64,000 bases of DNA from Pseudoduganella danionis (GTDB lineage: Bacteria; Pseudomonadota; Gammaproteobacteria; Burkholderiales; Burkholderiaceae_D). Shown one piece after another: positions 30,479 to 39,112 of this stretch (within the stretch, counting starts at the first letter, position 1; every line of letters starts with the position of its first letter). The stretch spans positions 682,001 to 746,000 of the forward strand of contig NZ_WNKW01000001.1 of the NCBI RefSeq assembly GCF_009720775.1. Direction: 5' to 3'. Both the position numbers and the translations under genes were made by a program. The notes below the pieces were generated by a model, which was not told the DNA's origin, did not search any database, and worked only from the letters and a program-made list of their open reading frames with translations.

Positions 30479-32353
30479 ATGAAACAAGCCGAAGTGGATC
30501 AAAAACTGAACCGTACCGCCTTTGCTGATGGCCCGCGCCTGCTGGCCGACATCGGCGCGACCCATGCCCGCTTTGCCCTGCAGACGGCGCCCGGCGAATT
30601 CCGCGCGGTGCGCGTGCTCAAGTGCGACGATTACACCGACATCGTCGCCATGTTGCGATCCTATCTGGCTGACCATGCCGACCTGACGCTGAATCACGCC
30701 GCACTGGCCGTGGCCAACCCGGTCAGTGGCGACTATGTGCGCATGACCAACCGCGCGTGGGAATTCTCCACCGATGAAGTGCGGCGCGCACTGGGCCTGC
30801 ACACGCTGCTGGTGGTGAACGACTTTACTGCACTGGCGATGTCGCTGCCGGGCCTGAAATCGTCCGACCTGATGCAGGTGGGCGGCGGCAAGCCCGCGTC
30901 GAATTCCGTGATCGGCGTGCTCGGTCCCGGTACGGGCCTGGGCGTGTCGGGCGTGATCCCTACCGTCGATGGTTTTGTGACGCTGGGGTCGGAAGGTGGT
31001 CACACCAACTTTGCACCGGCCGACGAACGCGAATACGCGATCCTGCAGTACGCGTGGCAGACCTGGTCGCACGTGTCGACCGAACGTCTGATCTCCGGCC
31101 CCGGCATGGAAATCATTTACCGCGCGATCGCCAAACGCAATGGCCGTCAGGTGCGCGATCTGACGTCGCAGGAAATCATGGCCGGCGCGCTGACGGACAA
31201 AGACCCGCTGTGTATGGAAGTGCTGGAATGCTTCTGCGCCATGCTGGGCGGCGCCAGCGCCAATCTGGCCGTCACGCTGGGGGCGTTCGGTGGCGTGTTC
31301 ATCGGCGGCGGCATCGTGCCGCGCATGGGCGAGTGGTTTGCTAGCTCGCCGTTCCGTGCGCGCTTCGAGGCCAAGGGCCGTTTCACCAGCTATCTGGCCG
31401 AGATTCCGACTTATGTGATTACCACACCGAATCCGGCCTTCTATGGTGTGGCGACGATATTGTCCGAGCACCTGCGCGGCCGCAGCGGCGCCAACACGCT
31501 CATGGAGCGGGTGCAGCATCTGCAGCACGAACTGACGCCGGCCGAACAGCGCGTGGCTCAGTTGGTGCTGGAACAGCCGCGCCTCGTACTGAACGAACCG
31601 ATCGCCGATATCGCCCGTCTGGCCGAAGTCAGCCAGCCGACTGTGATCCGCTTCTGCCGTTCGCTGGGCTTCCTCGGTCTGGCCGATTTCAAACTGAAGT
31701 TTGCCAGCAGCCTGACGGGCGCCATCCCTGTGCGCCACAGCCAGGTGCGGGTCAGCGACAGCACGCACGACCTGAGCGCCAAGGTCATCGACAATACCGT
31801 GTCGGCGATTCTCAAATTCCGCGACCAGCTCGATGTGCGTTCGCTCGACAAGGCGATAGCGCTGGTGGCCAAGGCCAAGCGCGTCGAGTTCTACGCCATG
31901 GGCAATTCGCGCGTGGTGGCGCTGGACGGCCAGCACAAATTCTTCCGCTTCCGTATCCCGACTTCGGCCTATGGCGATTCGCACTTGCTGACGCTGGCGG
32001 CCGAGCTGCTCAATCCGGGCGATGTGGTGATTGCCATTTCGAATTCAGGCCGTCTGCCTGAACTGCTGGAAGCCGTCGATGCAGCGCGGGCGGCCGGTGC
32101 CGACGTTATCGCCATCACGTCCAGCAATTCGCCGCTGGCCAAGAAGGCCAGCGTCTGTCTGGCGGTCGATCACAGCGAAGACAGCACCACCTTCCTGTCG
32201 ATGATTTCGCGCATACTGCAACTGCTGCTGATCGATATTCTGTCGGTCGGTATTTCGCTCGATACGCAGAACTCGCGTCTGGTGGTCGAGCACAAGGCCA
32301 GCGCTGGCGATGCCGATAGCCGCCGCCTGCTGATCTCCCACCTCGACAGCTAG
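30479..32353 (+). CDS. glk: Bifunctional glucokinase / RpiR-family (HexR-like) regulator
   Basis: A 624-residue fusion. Residues ~20-335 are a ROK-unrelated Glk-family glucokinase: the phosphate loop DIGATHARFAL, VVNDFTALAMSLPGL with the catalytic Asp, VLGPGTGLGVSG, and the glucose-binding LGSEGGHTNFAP. Residues ~345-425 are an RpiR helix-turn-helix (DIARLAEVSQPTVIRFCRSLGF) and ~450-600 a SIS sugar-phosphate-binding domain. Such fusions are known in Burkholderiales. It phosphorylates glucose and, through the RpiR-SIS half, probably senses a phosphosugar such as KDPG. The P-loop has Ala-Thr-His where many homologues have Gly-Thr-Asn. No Shine-Dalgarno is evident. It is the best local candidate to bind the repeated TGTAGT-N3-ACTACA sites. 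Confidence 0.93.
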   Translation: MKQAEVDQKLNRTAFADGPRLLADIGATHARFALQTAPGEFRAVRVLKCDDYTDIVAMLRSYLADHADLTLNHAALAVANPVSGDYVRMTNRAWEFSTDEVRRALGLHTLLVVNDFTALAMSLPGLKSSDLMQVGGGKPASNSVIGVLGPGTGLGVSGVIPTVDGFVTLGSEGGHTNFAPADEREYAILQYAWQTWSHVSTERLISGPGMEIIYRAIAKRNGRQVRDLTSQEIMAGALTDKDPLCMEVLECFCAMLGGASANLAVTLGAFGGVFIGGGIVPRMGEWFASSPFRARFEAKGRFTSYLAEIPTYVITTPNPAFYGVATILSEHLRGRSGANTLMERVQHLQHELTPAEQRVAQLVLEQPRLVLNEPIADIARLAEVSQPTVIRFCRSLGFLGLADFKLKFASSLTGAIPVRHSQVRVSDSTHDLSAKVIDNTVSAILKFRDQLDVRSLDKAIALVAKAKRVEFYAMGNSRVVALDGQHKFFRFRIPTSAYGDSHLLTLAAELLNPGDVVIAISNSGRLPELLEAVDAARAAGADVIAITSSNSPLAKKASVCLAVDHSEDSTTFLSMISRILQLLLIDILSVGISLDTQNSRLVVEHKASAGDADSRRLLISHLDS

Positions 32354-32361
32354 CCTATAAA

Positions 32362-32535
32362 TTCGGGGTCAGGTCTGTCATTCGGACATAGTCCGCACAC
32401 TTTTGAGCAAATTCAAGACGTATTCTGTACTCGCGCATCAAGCGTGAGGCGGAATGCGTCTTTGACTTTTGGCGCCCATATTGAGCGTGCTCAATCTAAT
32501 TCGTCGACTGTCCGAATGACAGATCTGACCCCGAA
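32362..32535. repeat. GGGGTCAGGTC inverted-repeat element, copy 2, long structured form
   Basis: Outer 27-bp arms (32362-32388 and 32509-32535) match with one mismatch and enclose 120 bp. The interior holds nested inverted repeats, for example AAGACGTATTC against GAATGCGTCTT, and CTCGCGC against GCGTGAG. It has a MITE-like or structured-RNA-like layout without a coding frame, between glk and the padR-type gene. Confidence 0.75.
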
Positions 32536-32576
32536 CTTAGACCCCAAAATTTGCTTGCGTTCTTACGAAAAGAGTT

Positions 32577-32635
32577 TAAGATATATCTTATTAAGTTATA
32601 TCGTAAGAAGATATTACTTAAGTTGTCATATCTTA
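32577..32635. promoter_or_regulatory. A/T-rich palindromes upstream of the PadR/YqjI-like gene
   Basis: A perfect 14-bp palindrome TAAGATATATCTTA (32577-32590) and a repeat of ATATCTTA (32583-32590 and 32628-32635) lie just before the AAGGAG ribosome site. They are likely autoregulatory operator sites. The local A/T richness contrasts with the rest of the window. Confidence 0.5.
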
Positions 32636-32647
32636 AGGAGCTCTACC

Positions 32648-33178
32648 ATGTTTAAATTTTTACATCATCAGCATCGCCATCACGCCAGTCATGGCGAGCA
32701 TCACGGCATGCGTGGCGGCGGCCGCGGTCGCGGTCCGAAAATGTTCGATGCAGGCGCCATGCGCTACATCGTGCTGCAGTTGATTGCCGAGAAGCCAAGG
32801 CACGGCTATGAAATCATCAAGGAACTGGAGCAGCGTTCGGGCGGCGCCTATACGCCCAGCCCCGGCGCCATCTATCCGCTGCTGTCCATGCTGCTCGATA
32901 TGGGCCATGTCGTCGCTAGTGCCGACGGCAACAAGAAGCTGCACACCATTACGCCGGAAGGCCAGGCGTTTCTGGCCGAGAACCGCCAGTTTGTCGATGC
33001 GATCCAGAAGCGCATGGGCGAACCGGCCGATGCGCGCGATGATCTGCGCACCCTCATGCACGAACTTAAGCATGCAGTGATCGCACAAGCGCAGGATTTT
33101 CAGTCCAACCCGCAACGGCTCGATGCCATCCGCGCCGTGCTGCGCCGTGCGACGGCAGAAATCCAGGGGCTGGAATGA
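32648..33178 (+). CDS. His-rich PadR-family regulator, YqjI-like
   Basis: A 176-residue PadR-family protein. An ATG at 32648 with AAGGAG 7 bp upstream is chosen over a longer in-frame start at 32444, which would translate the repeat element. The N-terminal ~30 residues are rich in His and Gly-Arg (FLHHQHRHHASHGEHH, then RGGGRGRG), as in the nickel-responsive E. coli YqjI. The winged helix follows (AMRYIVLQLIAEKPRHGYEI, YTPSPGAIYPLLSMLLDMG), then a helical dimerisation region. It probably represses its own operon in a metal-dependent way; the metal is a guess. Its stop overlaps the start of the MFS gene by 4 bp. Confidence 0.82.
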   Translation: MFKFLHHQHRHHASHGEHHGMRGGGRGRGPKMFDAGAMRYIVLQLIAEKPRHGYEIIKELEQRSGGAYTPSPGAIYPLLSMLLDMGHVVASADGNKKLHTITPEGQAFLAENRQFVDAIQKRMGEPADARDDLRTLMHELKHAVIAQAQDFQSNPQRLDAIRAVLRRATAEIQGLE

Positions 33179-34416
33179 GCCAGACCACACCCACCTCGGC
33201 TGGGGCGCTGGCACCGGCGCGCGAACGCATCGTGCTGTGGCTGCTGGCGCTGACCCAGTTCACCGTCATCATGGATTTCATGGTGATGATGCCGCTGGCG
33301 CCCCAGTTGATGCGTGCCTTCGACATCACGCCGGCCGCCGTTTCGGGCGCTGTCTCGGCCTATGCCTGGTGCGCCGGCATCTCCGGCCTGCTAGCCTCCA
33401 TGTATATCGACCGCTTTGACCGCAAGCGTCTGCTGCTGACCATGTTCGCGCTGTTCACCGTGTCGAATCTGGCCTGCGCGCTGGCGCCCAACTTCCATGT
33501 GCTGGTGCTGTCGCGCGCGTTTGCCGGCCTGACGGGCGGCGTGCTGGCCTCCATCATCATGGCCATCATCGGCGATTTGATCCCGGCCGAGCGGCGTGGC
33601 GCTGCCACCGGCATCGTGATGACTTCCTTCAGTCTGGCCGCAGTAGCGGGCGTGCCGACCGGCGTGATTTATGGCTGGGCGGCGCCGTTCTATCTGCTGG
33701 TCGTATTCTCGCTGCTGATCTGGGCGGCGGCATGGCGCGTGCTGCCTGCGCTCGATGGCCATCTGGCGCGGCGCGTGCCGCTGGCGCAGGTGCTGCCCGA
33801 GCTGCTGGCGCTGTACCGCGTGCCCGGCCATCAGAAAGCTTTTCTGCTGTCCGGCGTGAACATGCTGACGGGCATGCTGGTGATTCCTTTCATTTCGCCT
33901 GTGCTGGTGAATAACATCGGCGTGCAGCCGGCCGAAATCACCTTCGTGTATCTGGCGGGCGGGGTGGCCACGCTATTCAGTGCGCGCCGCATAGGCCGCT
34001 GGTCCGACCGGGCCGGGCCGCAATTCGTCTACCGCGCCGTGGCGCTGTTCTCGCTGCTACCGATTCTGTTCATGACCCATATGCCGCAGCTACCGCTGTG
34101 GGGGGTGCTGCTGTTCTTCCCGTTCTTCATGATGGCGCTATCGGGGCGCAATATCCCGCTGCAGGCGCTGATGACGACGGTGCCGCAGCCGGCCCGGCGC
34201 GGCGCTTTCCTCAGCACCAATTCGGCGATTCAGTCTGTGGGGAACGGGGTGGGCGCGCTGCTGGGCGGTCTGCTGCTGCAGACGGAAGCGGGCGGGCATA
34301 TCAGCGGTTATGGCCTGAACGGCTGGCTGGCCGTGGGTCTGACGCTGTTTTCGGTGATCTGGATAGGGCGGGTGGGTGCCGGCGTGGCGCCAGCACCGCT
34401 AGCGGCCAAGGCTTAA
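33175..34416 (+). CDS. MFS transporter (DHA1-like efflux type)
   Basis: A 413-residue, 12-helix MFS protein. The TQFTVIMDFMVMMPLAPQLM first helix and the loop motif YIDRFDRKRLLL (motif A-like) are typical of drug/metabolite:H+ antiporters of the DHA1 type. It overlaps the PadR-like gene by 4 bp (ATGA) and is therefore translationally coupled and presumably controlled by it. Export of a metal chelate or an organic compound is possible; the substrate is unknown. Its stop overlaps the stop of the convergent downstream gene. Confidence 0.85.
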   Translation: MSQTTPTSAGALAPARERIVLWLLALTQFTVIMDFMVMMPLAPQLMRAFDITPAAVSGAVSAYAWCAGISGLLASMYIDRFDRKRLLLTMFALFTVSNLACALAPNFHVLVLSRAFAGLTGGVLASIIMAIIGDLIPAERRGAATGIVMTSFSLAAVAGVPTGVIYGWAAPFYLLVVFSLLIWAAAWRVLPALDGHLARRVPLAQVLPELLALYRVPGHQKAFLLSGVNMLTGMLVIPFISPVLVNNIGVQPAEITFVYLAGGVATLFSARRIGRWSDRAGPQFVYRAVALFSLLPILFMTHMPQLPLWGVLLFFPFFMMALSGRNIPLQALMTTVPQPARRGAFLSTNSAIQSVGNGVGALLGGLLLQTEAGGHISGYGLNGWLAVGLTLFSVIWIGRVGAGVAPAPLAAKA

Positions 34417-35024
34417 CCGTCGATGCTGGTGCGCTTGGACGGGTGTTTTTCCCGGCGCCAGCGCGCCAGACTGATGACTTCATCGGTGCTGGCATCTTCC
34501 ACCAGGATCTCGTCGTCGCTCGACGACACGAGGAAGCTTTCCCAGCGCTGGGCGGCATCGCTGCTGTTGTCGACGAAGCTGAACTGATAGTACAGCTTGC
34601 CGTTGAGTTTGCGCGGGGTCGGATCGTATTCGATCAGGGCGCCGCGTGATTTGCCGCCCGAGTTCTTTTCTATGATGGCCGACCAGGCCTGCAGTTCGGG
34701 CAGGGCCATCAGCGCTGCCGCACTTTGTTCCTTGCTATGCAGGTGGTGCGCCTCGGCCGTGGCCACGGGCGCTGGCGCGCTGCTGGCGCGCGGCACACTG
34801 GCCGTGCTGGCTGGCGCACTGGCAGCCGTGCTGCTGCTGGCGCTGGCCGCCGGCAGCGCCGGCGTGGTAACACCGGGGGCGCCGGCCTGGGTCTGGTTTG
34901 CGAAATAAAGCCCTCCACCCAGCAGGGTCGCTCCGGCGATGACGCCTGCGAGAAACAGATTTCGGGAGGACTGGGTATGCGATTCCATAGACTTGCGGAC
35001 CTGGGCAACATTATTGTCGGCCAT
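34413..35024 (-). CDS. Hypothetical single-pass membrane protein with Ala/Ser/Pro-rich linker
   Basis: A 203-residue protein I do not recognise. One transmembrane helix lies at residues ~22-42 (NLFLAGVIAGATLLGGGLYF), followed by a low-complexity Ala/Ser/Pro/Thr linker (~50-88) and a folded C-terminal domain (~95-190; LPELQAWSAIIEKNSGG, KLYYQFSFVDN). The architecture suggests an inner-membrane anchor with a periplasmic globular domain. An alternative start is the Met at residue 13. It ends in a 4-bp tail overlap with the MFS gene and stands alone on its strand. No function can be assigned. Confidence 0.7.
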   Translation of the reverse strand: MADNNVAQVRKSMESHTQSSRNLFLAGVIAGATLLGGGLYFANQTQAGAPGVTTPALPAASASSSTAASAPASTASVPRASSAPAPVATAEAHHLHSKEQSAAALMALPELQAWSAIIEKNSGGKSRGALIEYDPTPRKLNGKLYYQFSFVDNSSDAAQRWESFLVSSSDDEILVEDASTDEVISLARWRREKHPSKRTSIDG

Positions 35025-35175
35025 ACTAAACCAAAGCTACCTCAGGGGCAACGATTTCGGCCTATTTTCGGCCCTGCCTATACTATTTTCGTATTACTCG
35101 GACGAGATAATTCATTGGAGGCGCAGGGCGCTTTTCCGTACCATGGCGGCAGCATCTGCATAGGAAAACTGCAAC

Positions 35176-36069
35176 GTGGACAAACAAATTCTGGCGGTGG
35201 ACTGGGGCACCAGCAACCGCCGCGCTTATCTGATCGATCAACAGGGCCACTGTCTGGCCGAGCATGAGGATGGCCTGGGCATGCTGGCCGTGGGCGGGCG
35301 CGAGCGTTTCAGCGAGGCGCTGGCGCTACTGTGCCAGCAGATGGGCGTGGCGGAGCATGTGCCGGTGGTGATGTCCGGCATGGTGGGCAGCGCATCCGGC
35401 TGGCAGGAAGTCGATTACCTCGATAGCTCCGTGCCGGTGCAGCAGTTGCCGTCCCATCTGGCCGCACTGCAGGACCCGGCATGGACAGGGCGCTGCCACA
35501 TCGTGCCGGGCTACCGCTACCATAGCGGCGCTGCAGTGGATGTGATGCGCGGCGAAGAAACCCAGTTGCTGGGCGCCGTAGCGCTCGGCCATCGCGACGG
35601 CTGGCTGGTGCTGCCCGGCACCCACAGCAAATGGGTGCTGCTGCGCGATGGCTTGATCCAGTCACTTTCGACCTATATGACGGGCGAACTGTTCGCCATG
35701 CTGTCGGCCGGCGGTACGCTGTCGGCCATGATGAAAGGCGATGCGGCCGATGCCGAAGGCTATGCGATCGGCCTGCAGCAGGCGGCGCGTGGCGAACCGC
35801 TATCCAACACACTGTTCCGTGTACGTGCCGGTGTGGTGGCCAAGGCGGCACCGGCCCAGCAGGCCGCGGCCGTGGTCAGCGGCTTGCTGATAGGCGCCGA
35901 GTTTACCGCGGCTGCGCATTCGGTCGCTGGCGGTGGCGGGATTACCGTAATCGGTAGTCCGGCACTGGCGCAGCGCTATGCGCAGGCGGCCAGCCATTTC
36001 GATCTGCCTTGCACGGTGCTCGATCCGCATCGCGTGTACCGCGCCGCTGCCCAGCAGTTTTTCCTGTGA
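35176..36069 (+). CDS. dgoK: 2-dehydro-3-deoxygalactonokinase
   Basis: A 297-residue kinase that phosphorylates 2-keto-3-deoxygalactonate to its 6-phosphate in the De Ley-Doudoroff pathway. The N-terminus ILAVDWGTSNRRAYLID is the ATP-binding phosphate-1 motif of the family, and GWLVLPGTHSKWVLL is a conserved central motif. Length matches E. coli DgoK (about 292). The start codon is GTG. It is the first gene of a plus-strand cluster with dgoA, a lactonase and a GH53 galactanase; the spacing to dgoA is 20 bp. Confidence 0.94.
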   Translation: MDKQILAVDWGTSNRRAYLIDQQGHCLAEHEDGLGMLAVGGRERFSEALALLCQQMGVAEHVPVVMSGMVGSASGWQEVDYLDSSVPVQQLPSHLAALQDPAWTGRCHIVPGYRYHSGAAVDVMRGEETQLLGAVALGHRDGWLVLPGTHSKWVLLRDGLIQSLSTYMTGELFAMLSAGGTLSAMMKGDAADAEGYAIGLQQAARGEPLSNTLFRVRAGVVAKAAPAQQAAAVVSGLLIGAEFTAAAHSVAGGGGITVIGSPALAQRYAQAASHFDLPCTVLDPHRVYRAAAQQFFL

Positions 36070-36089
36070 TTTTTTTGATTGAAGACACC

Positions 36090-36710
36090 ATGCCATTGTC
36101 CCATCCTGCTGTACCTCTGGTCGCCATTCTGCGCGGTTTGCCTGCTGCCGATGCCGTCGCGGTAGGCGAAGTGCTGTATCAGGCGGGCTTCCGCGCGCTG
36201 GAAGTGCCGCTCAACCGGCCCGGCGCACTGGAAGCGATTGCTGCGCTGTCGCAGCGCTTTCCCGATGCGCTGGTCGGTGGCGGCACCATGCTCACGGTAG
36301 CCCATGTGGAGGCCGTGCATGCAGCCGGCGGCCGTCTGCTGGTGTCGCCTAACTGCGTGCCGGCGGTGATCAGCCGTGCGGCCGAACTGGGCATGTATTG
36401 CGCGCCGGGCGTGGCCACGCCGACCGAAGCCTTCGCAGCGCTCGATGCGGGCGCCCACGCGCTCAAGATCTTCCCATGCGATATGGTGGGCCATGCCGGG
36501 CTGAAGGCGTTCAACAGCGTGCTGCCTGCCGGTACGCCGGTGTGGCCGGTAGGCGGCATCACGCCGGACAATATGGCAGGCTGGAAGCAGGCCGGCGCCA
36601 CCGGCTTCGGCATCGGCGGCCAGCTCTACACGCCTGGCATCGCGCTGGACCAACTGCGCGGCCGTGCCGAAGCCTATATGCAGCAATGGCGCAGCCTGAG
36701 CGCACTTTAA
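36090..36710 (+). CDS. dgoA: 2-dehydro-3-deoxy-6-phosphogalactonate aldolase
   Basis: A 206-residue class I aldolase that splits KDPGal to pyruvate and glyceraldehyde-3-phosphate. The catalytic Glu is in RALEVPLNRP, the Schiff-base Lys in HALKIFPCDM and the phosphate loop in GGITPDNM. The start at 36090 is taken rather than an upstream in-frame ATG at 36009 inside dgoK, because it gives the family's usual N-terminus (PLSHPAVPLVAILRG). It follows dgoK directly. KDPG versus KDPGal specificity follows from the neighbouring dgoK and dgoD, not from sequence alone. Confidence 0.94.
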   Translation: MPLSHPAVPLVAILRGLPAADAVAVGEVLYQAGFRALEVPLNRPGALEAIAALSQRFPDALVGGGTMLTVAHVEAVHAAGGRLLVSPNCVPAVISRAAELGMYCAPGVATPTEAFAALDAGAHALKIFPCDMVGHAGLKAFNSVLPAGTPVWPVGGITPDNMAGWKQAGATGFGIGGQLYTPGIALDQLRGRAEAYMQQWRSLSAL

Positions 36711-36759
36711 ACTGCTATTTGGTTTTATGATGGCGGATTCGAATTCTGGAGAACAGCGT

Positions 36760-37641
36760 ATGAGCAAGCAGGAAGCGCAGTGCATCTGGCCACTGGGCGC
36801 GCAACTGGGCGAAGGTCCGCTGTGGATGGCGCAGCAGAACCGCCTGTATTTCGTCGATCTGAAAGGCTGTGCCCTGCATGCGCTCGATCTGGCCGATGGC
36901 CAGCGCCATCGCTGGGATATGCCGGACTATATCTGCTGGCTGGTGCCGCGCCGTGATGGCGATGGTTTCATGGCGGGTCTGCGTGATGGCATAGTGCGCC
37001 TGTGGCTGGAACCGCAAGTACGCATCGAGTATGTGGCGCGTCCATTTGCCGAAGGCAGCGGTCTACGCATGAACGACGCCAAGGCCGATAGCACGGGCCG
37101 TATCTGGGCCGGTTCCATGCACAACACGGATTATGCGCAGGCCGCCGGACGTCTGTTCCGCCTAGAGCCCGACCAGAGCCTGAGCGTGGCCGACCACAAC
37201 TACCATATCTGCAATGGTCCGGCACTGAGCCGCGATGGTGCCACGCTGTACCACACGGATAGCTACGAAGGCCGCATCTATGCCTACCCGTTGGCGGCTG
37301 ACGGCACGCTGGGCGAACCGCGCCTGTGGCGCCAGTTCGAAGGCGATGAAGGTGCACCCGATGGCATGACGGTCGACAGCGAAGGCTGTCTGTGGATCGC
37401 CCAGTGGGGCGGTGGCCGCGTGTGCCGTTACGCGCCCGATGCCACGCTGCTGGAAACGGTGACGGTGGCGGCACGTAATCCTGCCTCGTGCACGCTGGGC
37501 GGGCCGGATCTGCGCACGCTCTACATTACCACCGCGTGCGAAGACAACACGCCGGAACAGTTGCAAGCCTATCCTCTGAGTGGCGCGCTGTTTGCCGCGC
37601 GCGTAGCGGTGCCCGGCGTTGCCGCCTACCGCTACGGCTGA
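36760..37641 (+). CDS. SMP-30/gluconolactonase-family sugar lactonase
   Basis: A 293-residue six-bladed beta-propeller lactonase. All four metal-ligand positions are kept: Glu18 (LGEGPLW), Asn105 (RMNDAKAD), Asn152 (ICNGPAL) and Asp201 (APDGM). It should hydrolyse galactono-1,4-lactone (or arabinono- or gluconolactone) to the open acid. The ATG at 36760 has GGAGA 8 bp upstream and is preferred over 36727. It lies between dgoA and the GH53 gene, so galactonolactone is the likely substrate. Confidence 0.9.
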   Translation: MSKQEAQCIWPLGAQLGEGPLWMAQQNRLYFVDLKGCALHALDLADGQRHRWDMPDYICWLVPRRDGDGFMAGLRDGIVRLWLEPQVRIEYVARPFAEGSGLRMNDAKADSTGRIWAGSMHNTDYAQAAGRLFRLEPDQSLSVADHNYHICNGPALSRDGATLYHTDSYEGRIYAYPLAADGTLGEPRLWRQFEGDEGAPDGMTVDSEGCLWIAQWGGGRVCRYAPDATLLETVTVAARNPASCTLGGPDLRTLYITTACEDNTPEQLQAYPLSGALFAARVAVPGVAAYRYG

Positions 37642-37657
37642 TGCCACGTAAGTGCCA

Positions 37658-38647
37658 ATGAAACTGGAACAGCGTCTGGCCGGCTGGCTAGCTGCCGCGG
37701 GCCTGATGTGGGGCATGGCGGCGCAGGCTGCCAGCTTTGCTAACGGTGCCGATGTGAGCTGGGTCAGCCAGCAGGAGTCCAGCGGCCAAGCCTTCTATAA
37801 CAGCAGCGGCGTCAAGACCGACCCGTTTGTGCTGCTGAAGAAGCTGCAGGTGAATGCCATCCGCCTGCGCGTGTGGGTGAATCCTGCAGGCGGCTGGAAT
37901 GATGGGGCGGACGTGCTGTACAAGGCCCAACGCGCTGCTGCGCAAGGGCAGCGCATCATGATCGACTTCCATTACAGCGATGGCTGGGCTGATCCGGGCC
38001 AGCAGACCAAGCCTGCAGCGTGGGCATCGCATACGCTGGCGCAGTTGAACCACGATGTGTACCGCCATACGCAGGGCATATTGAGCTACCTGAAAACCAA
38101 TGGCATCGTGGTCGAATGGGTGCAGGTGGGGAACGAGATCAATAGCGGCATGCTGTGGCCGGAAGGGCATACCAGCAGTTTTGACTATCTGGCCCAGTTG
38201 ATTAACAGCGGCTATAACGCCAGCAAGGCCGTGTACCCGGACGCCAAGGTGATCGTGCATCTGTCGAATGGCTTTGACAACGCCATGTTCCGCTGGTTCT
38301 TTGATGGCGTAAAACAGGCGGGCGCCAAGTGGGATGTGATCGGCATGTCGCACTATCCGCCGGCTGCGGACTGGGCCAGCTATAACGCCAAAATCTCCAG
38401 CAATATGCAGGATATGGTGGCGCGCTACGCCAAGCCCGTCATGGTGACGGAAGTGGGCATGGACTGGACCCAGAGCACTGCGGCCCGAGCCATGCTGGCG
38501 GATTTGCACAGCAAGACCAAGGCGCTGGGCGACTATGGCCTCGGGGTATTCTACTGGGAGCCGCAAGCCTATCCGGGCTGGCAGGGCTACAGCATGGGCG
38601 CGCTCGACGCGGCTGGCAAGTTTACACCGGCTATGGACCCGTTCTAG
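37658..38647 (+). CDS. Arabinogalactan endo-beta-1,4-galactanase (GH53)
   Basis: A 329-residue GH53 enzyme with a signal peptide (LAGWLAAAGLMWGMAAQA). The clan GH-A barrel has the acid/base Glu160 in VGNEINSG and the nucleophile Glu265 in MVTEVGMDWT. The family signature NAIRLRVWVNP is near residue 66. It should cut beta-1,4-galactan side chains of pectin outside the cell or in the periplasm. The ATG at 37658 is chosen over a GTG two codons upstream. It supplies galacto-oligosaccharides to the GH35 enzyme and second TonB receptor encoded further along. Confidence 0.93.
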   Translation: MKLEQRLAGWLAAAGLMWGMAAQAASFANGADVSWVSQQESSGQAFYNSSGVKTDPFVLLKKLQVNAIRLRVWVNPAGGWNDGADVLYKAQRAAAQGQRIMIDFHYSDGWADPGQQTKPAAWASHTLAQLNHDVYRHTQGILSYLKTNGIVVEWVQVGNEINSGMLWPEGHTSSFDYLAQLINSGYNASKAVYPDAKVIVHLSNGFDNAMFRWFFDGVKQAGAKWDVIGMSHYPPAADWASYNAKISSNMQDMVARYAKPVMVTEVGMDWTQSTAARAMLADLHSKTKALGDYGLGVFYWEPQAYPGWQGYSMGALDAAGKFTPAMDPF

Positions 38648-38679
38648 AATGCCGGACGTCACAGCCGAGTACCCATACC

Positions 38680-39105
38680 ATGCAAAACCACACGCTCAAA
38701 TATCTGCACCTCGTTCCCGATAGCCCGCTGCCTGAACTGAAAGGCATGGGGCAGTTTCAGGCCATCGTCATTGTCGATGGCGAGGTGGCCGAGATGAGCA
38801 TGTGGGAACTGGCGCGTGGTCTGGTGGAATCAGGCTGCATGCTGGCGCTGGTATGGGGCAAGGATTGCGAAGCATGGCGCGAAGCGCTGGAAGATGCTGC
38901 GCTGGAAGCCGCTGATTATGACGATGTACCGGCCGAACGTGCCGTCGTCGTTACGGCTCACGAGGACGACGAGCTGGAGGAAGTGTTCTGGTATGCGCGC
39001 CACCGTGCCGCCCATCCGGCGCTGGCGCTGCGCGAAACCTTGATCGTGCATATCGCCGACGCAGCGCGCCGCGAAGAACTGGAAGCAGCCTACCACGACG
39101 CTTGA
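38680..39105 (+). CDS. Conserved hypothetical protein, acidic, 141 residues
   Basis: A small soluble acidic protein without signal peptide or membrane helix. It appears as an alpha/beta fold: FQAIVIVDGEVAEMSMWEL, CMLALVWGKDCEAW, RAVVVTAHEDDELEEVFWYA. I do not recognise a named family with confidence. It follows the GH53 gene by 32 bp and is followed by the third copy of the GGGGTCAGGTC hairpin, which probably terminates its transcript. It may be only loosely linked to the galactan genes. Function unknown. Confidence 0.7.
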   Translation: MQNHTLKYLHLVPDSPLPELKGMGQFQAIVIVDGEVAEMSMWELARGLVESGCMLALVWGKDCEAWREALEDAALEAADYDDVPAERAVVVTAHEDDELEEVFWYARHRAAHPALALRETLIVHIADAARREELEAAYHDA

Positions 39106-39112
39106 AGTAAAG

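Noticed and set aside
30440..30481. Leaderless promoter for the glucokinase fusion (TATAGA just before the ATG)
   Set aside because: No -35 box at a proper distance and the predicted start site would fall inside the coding region; only absence of a ribosome site is noted.
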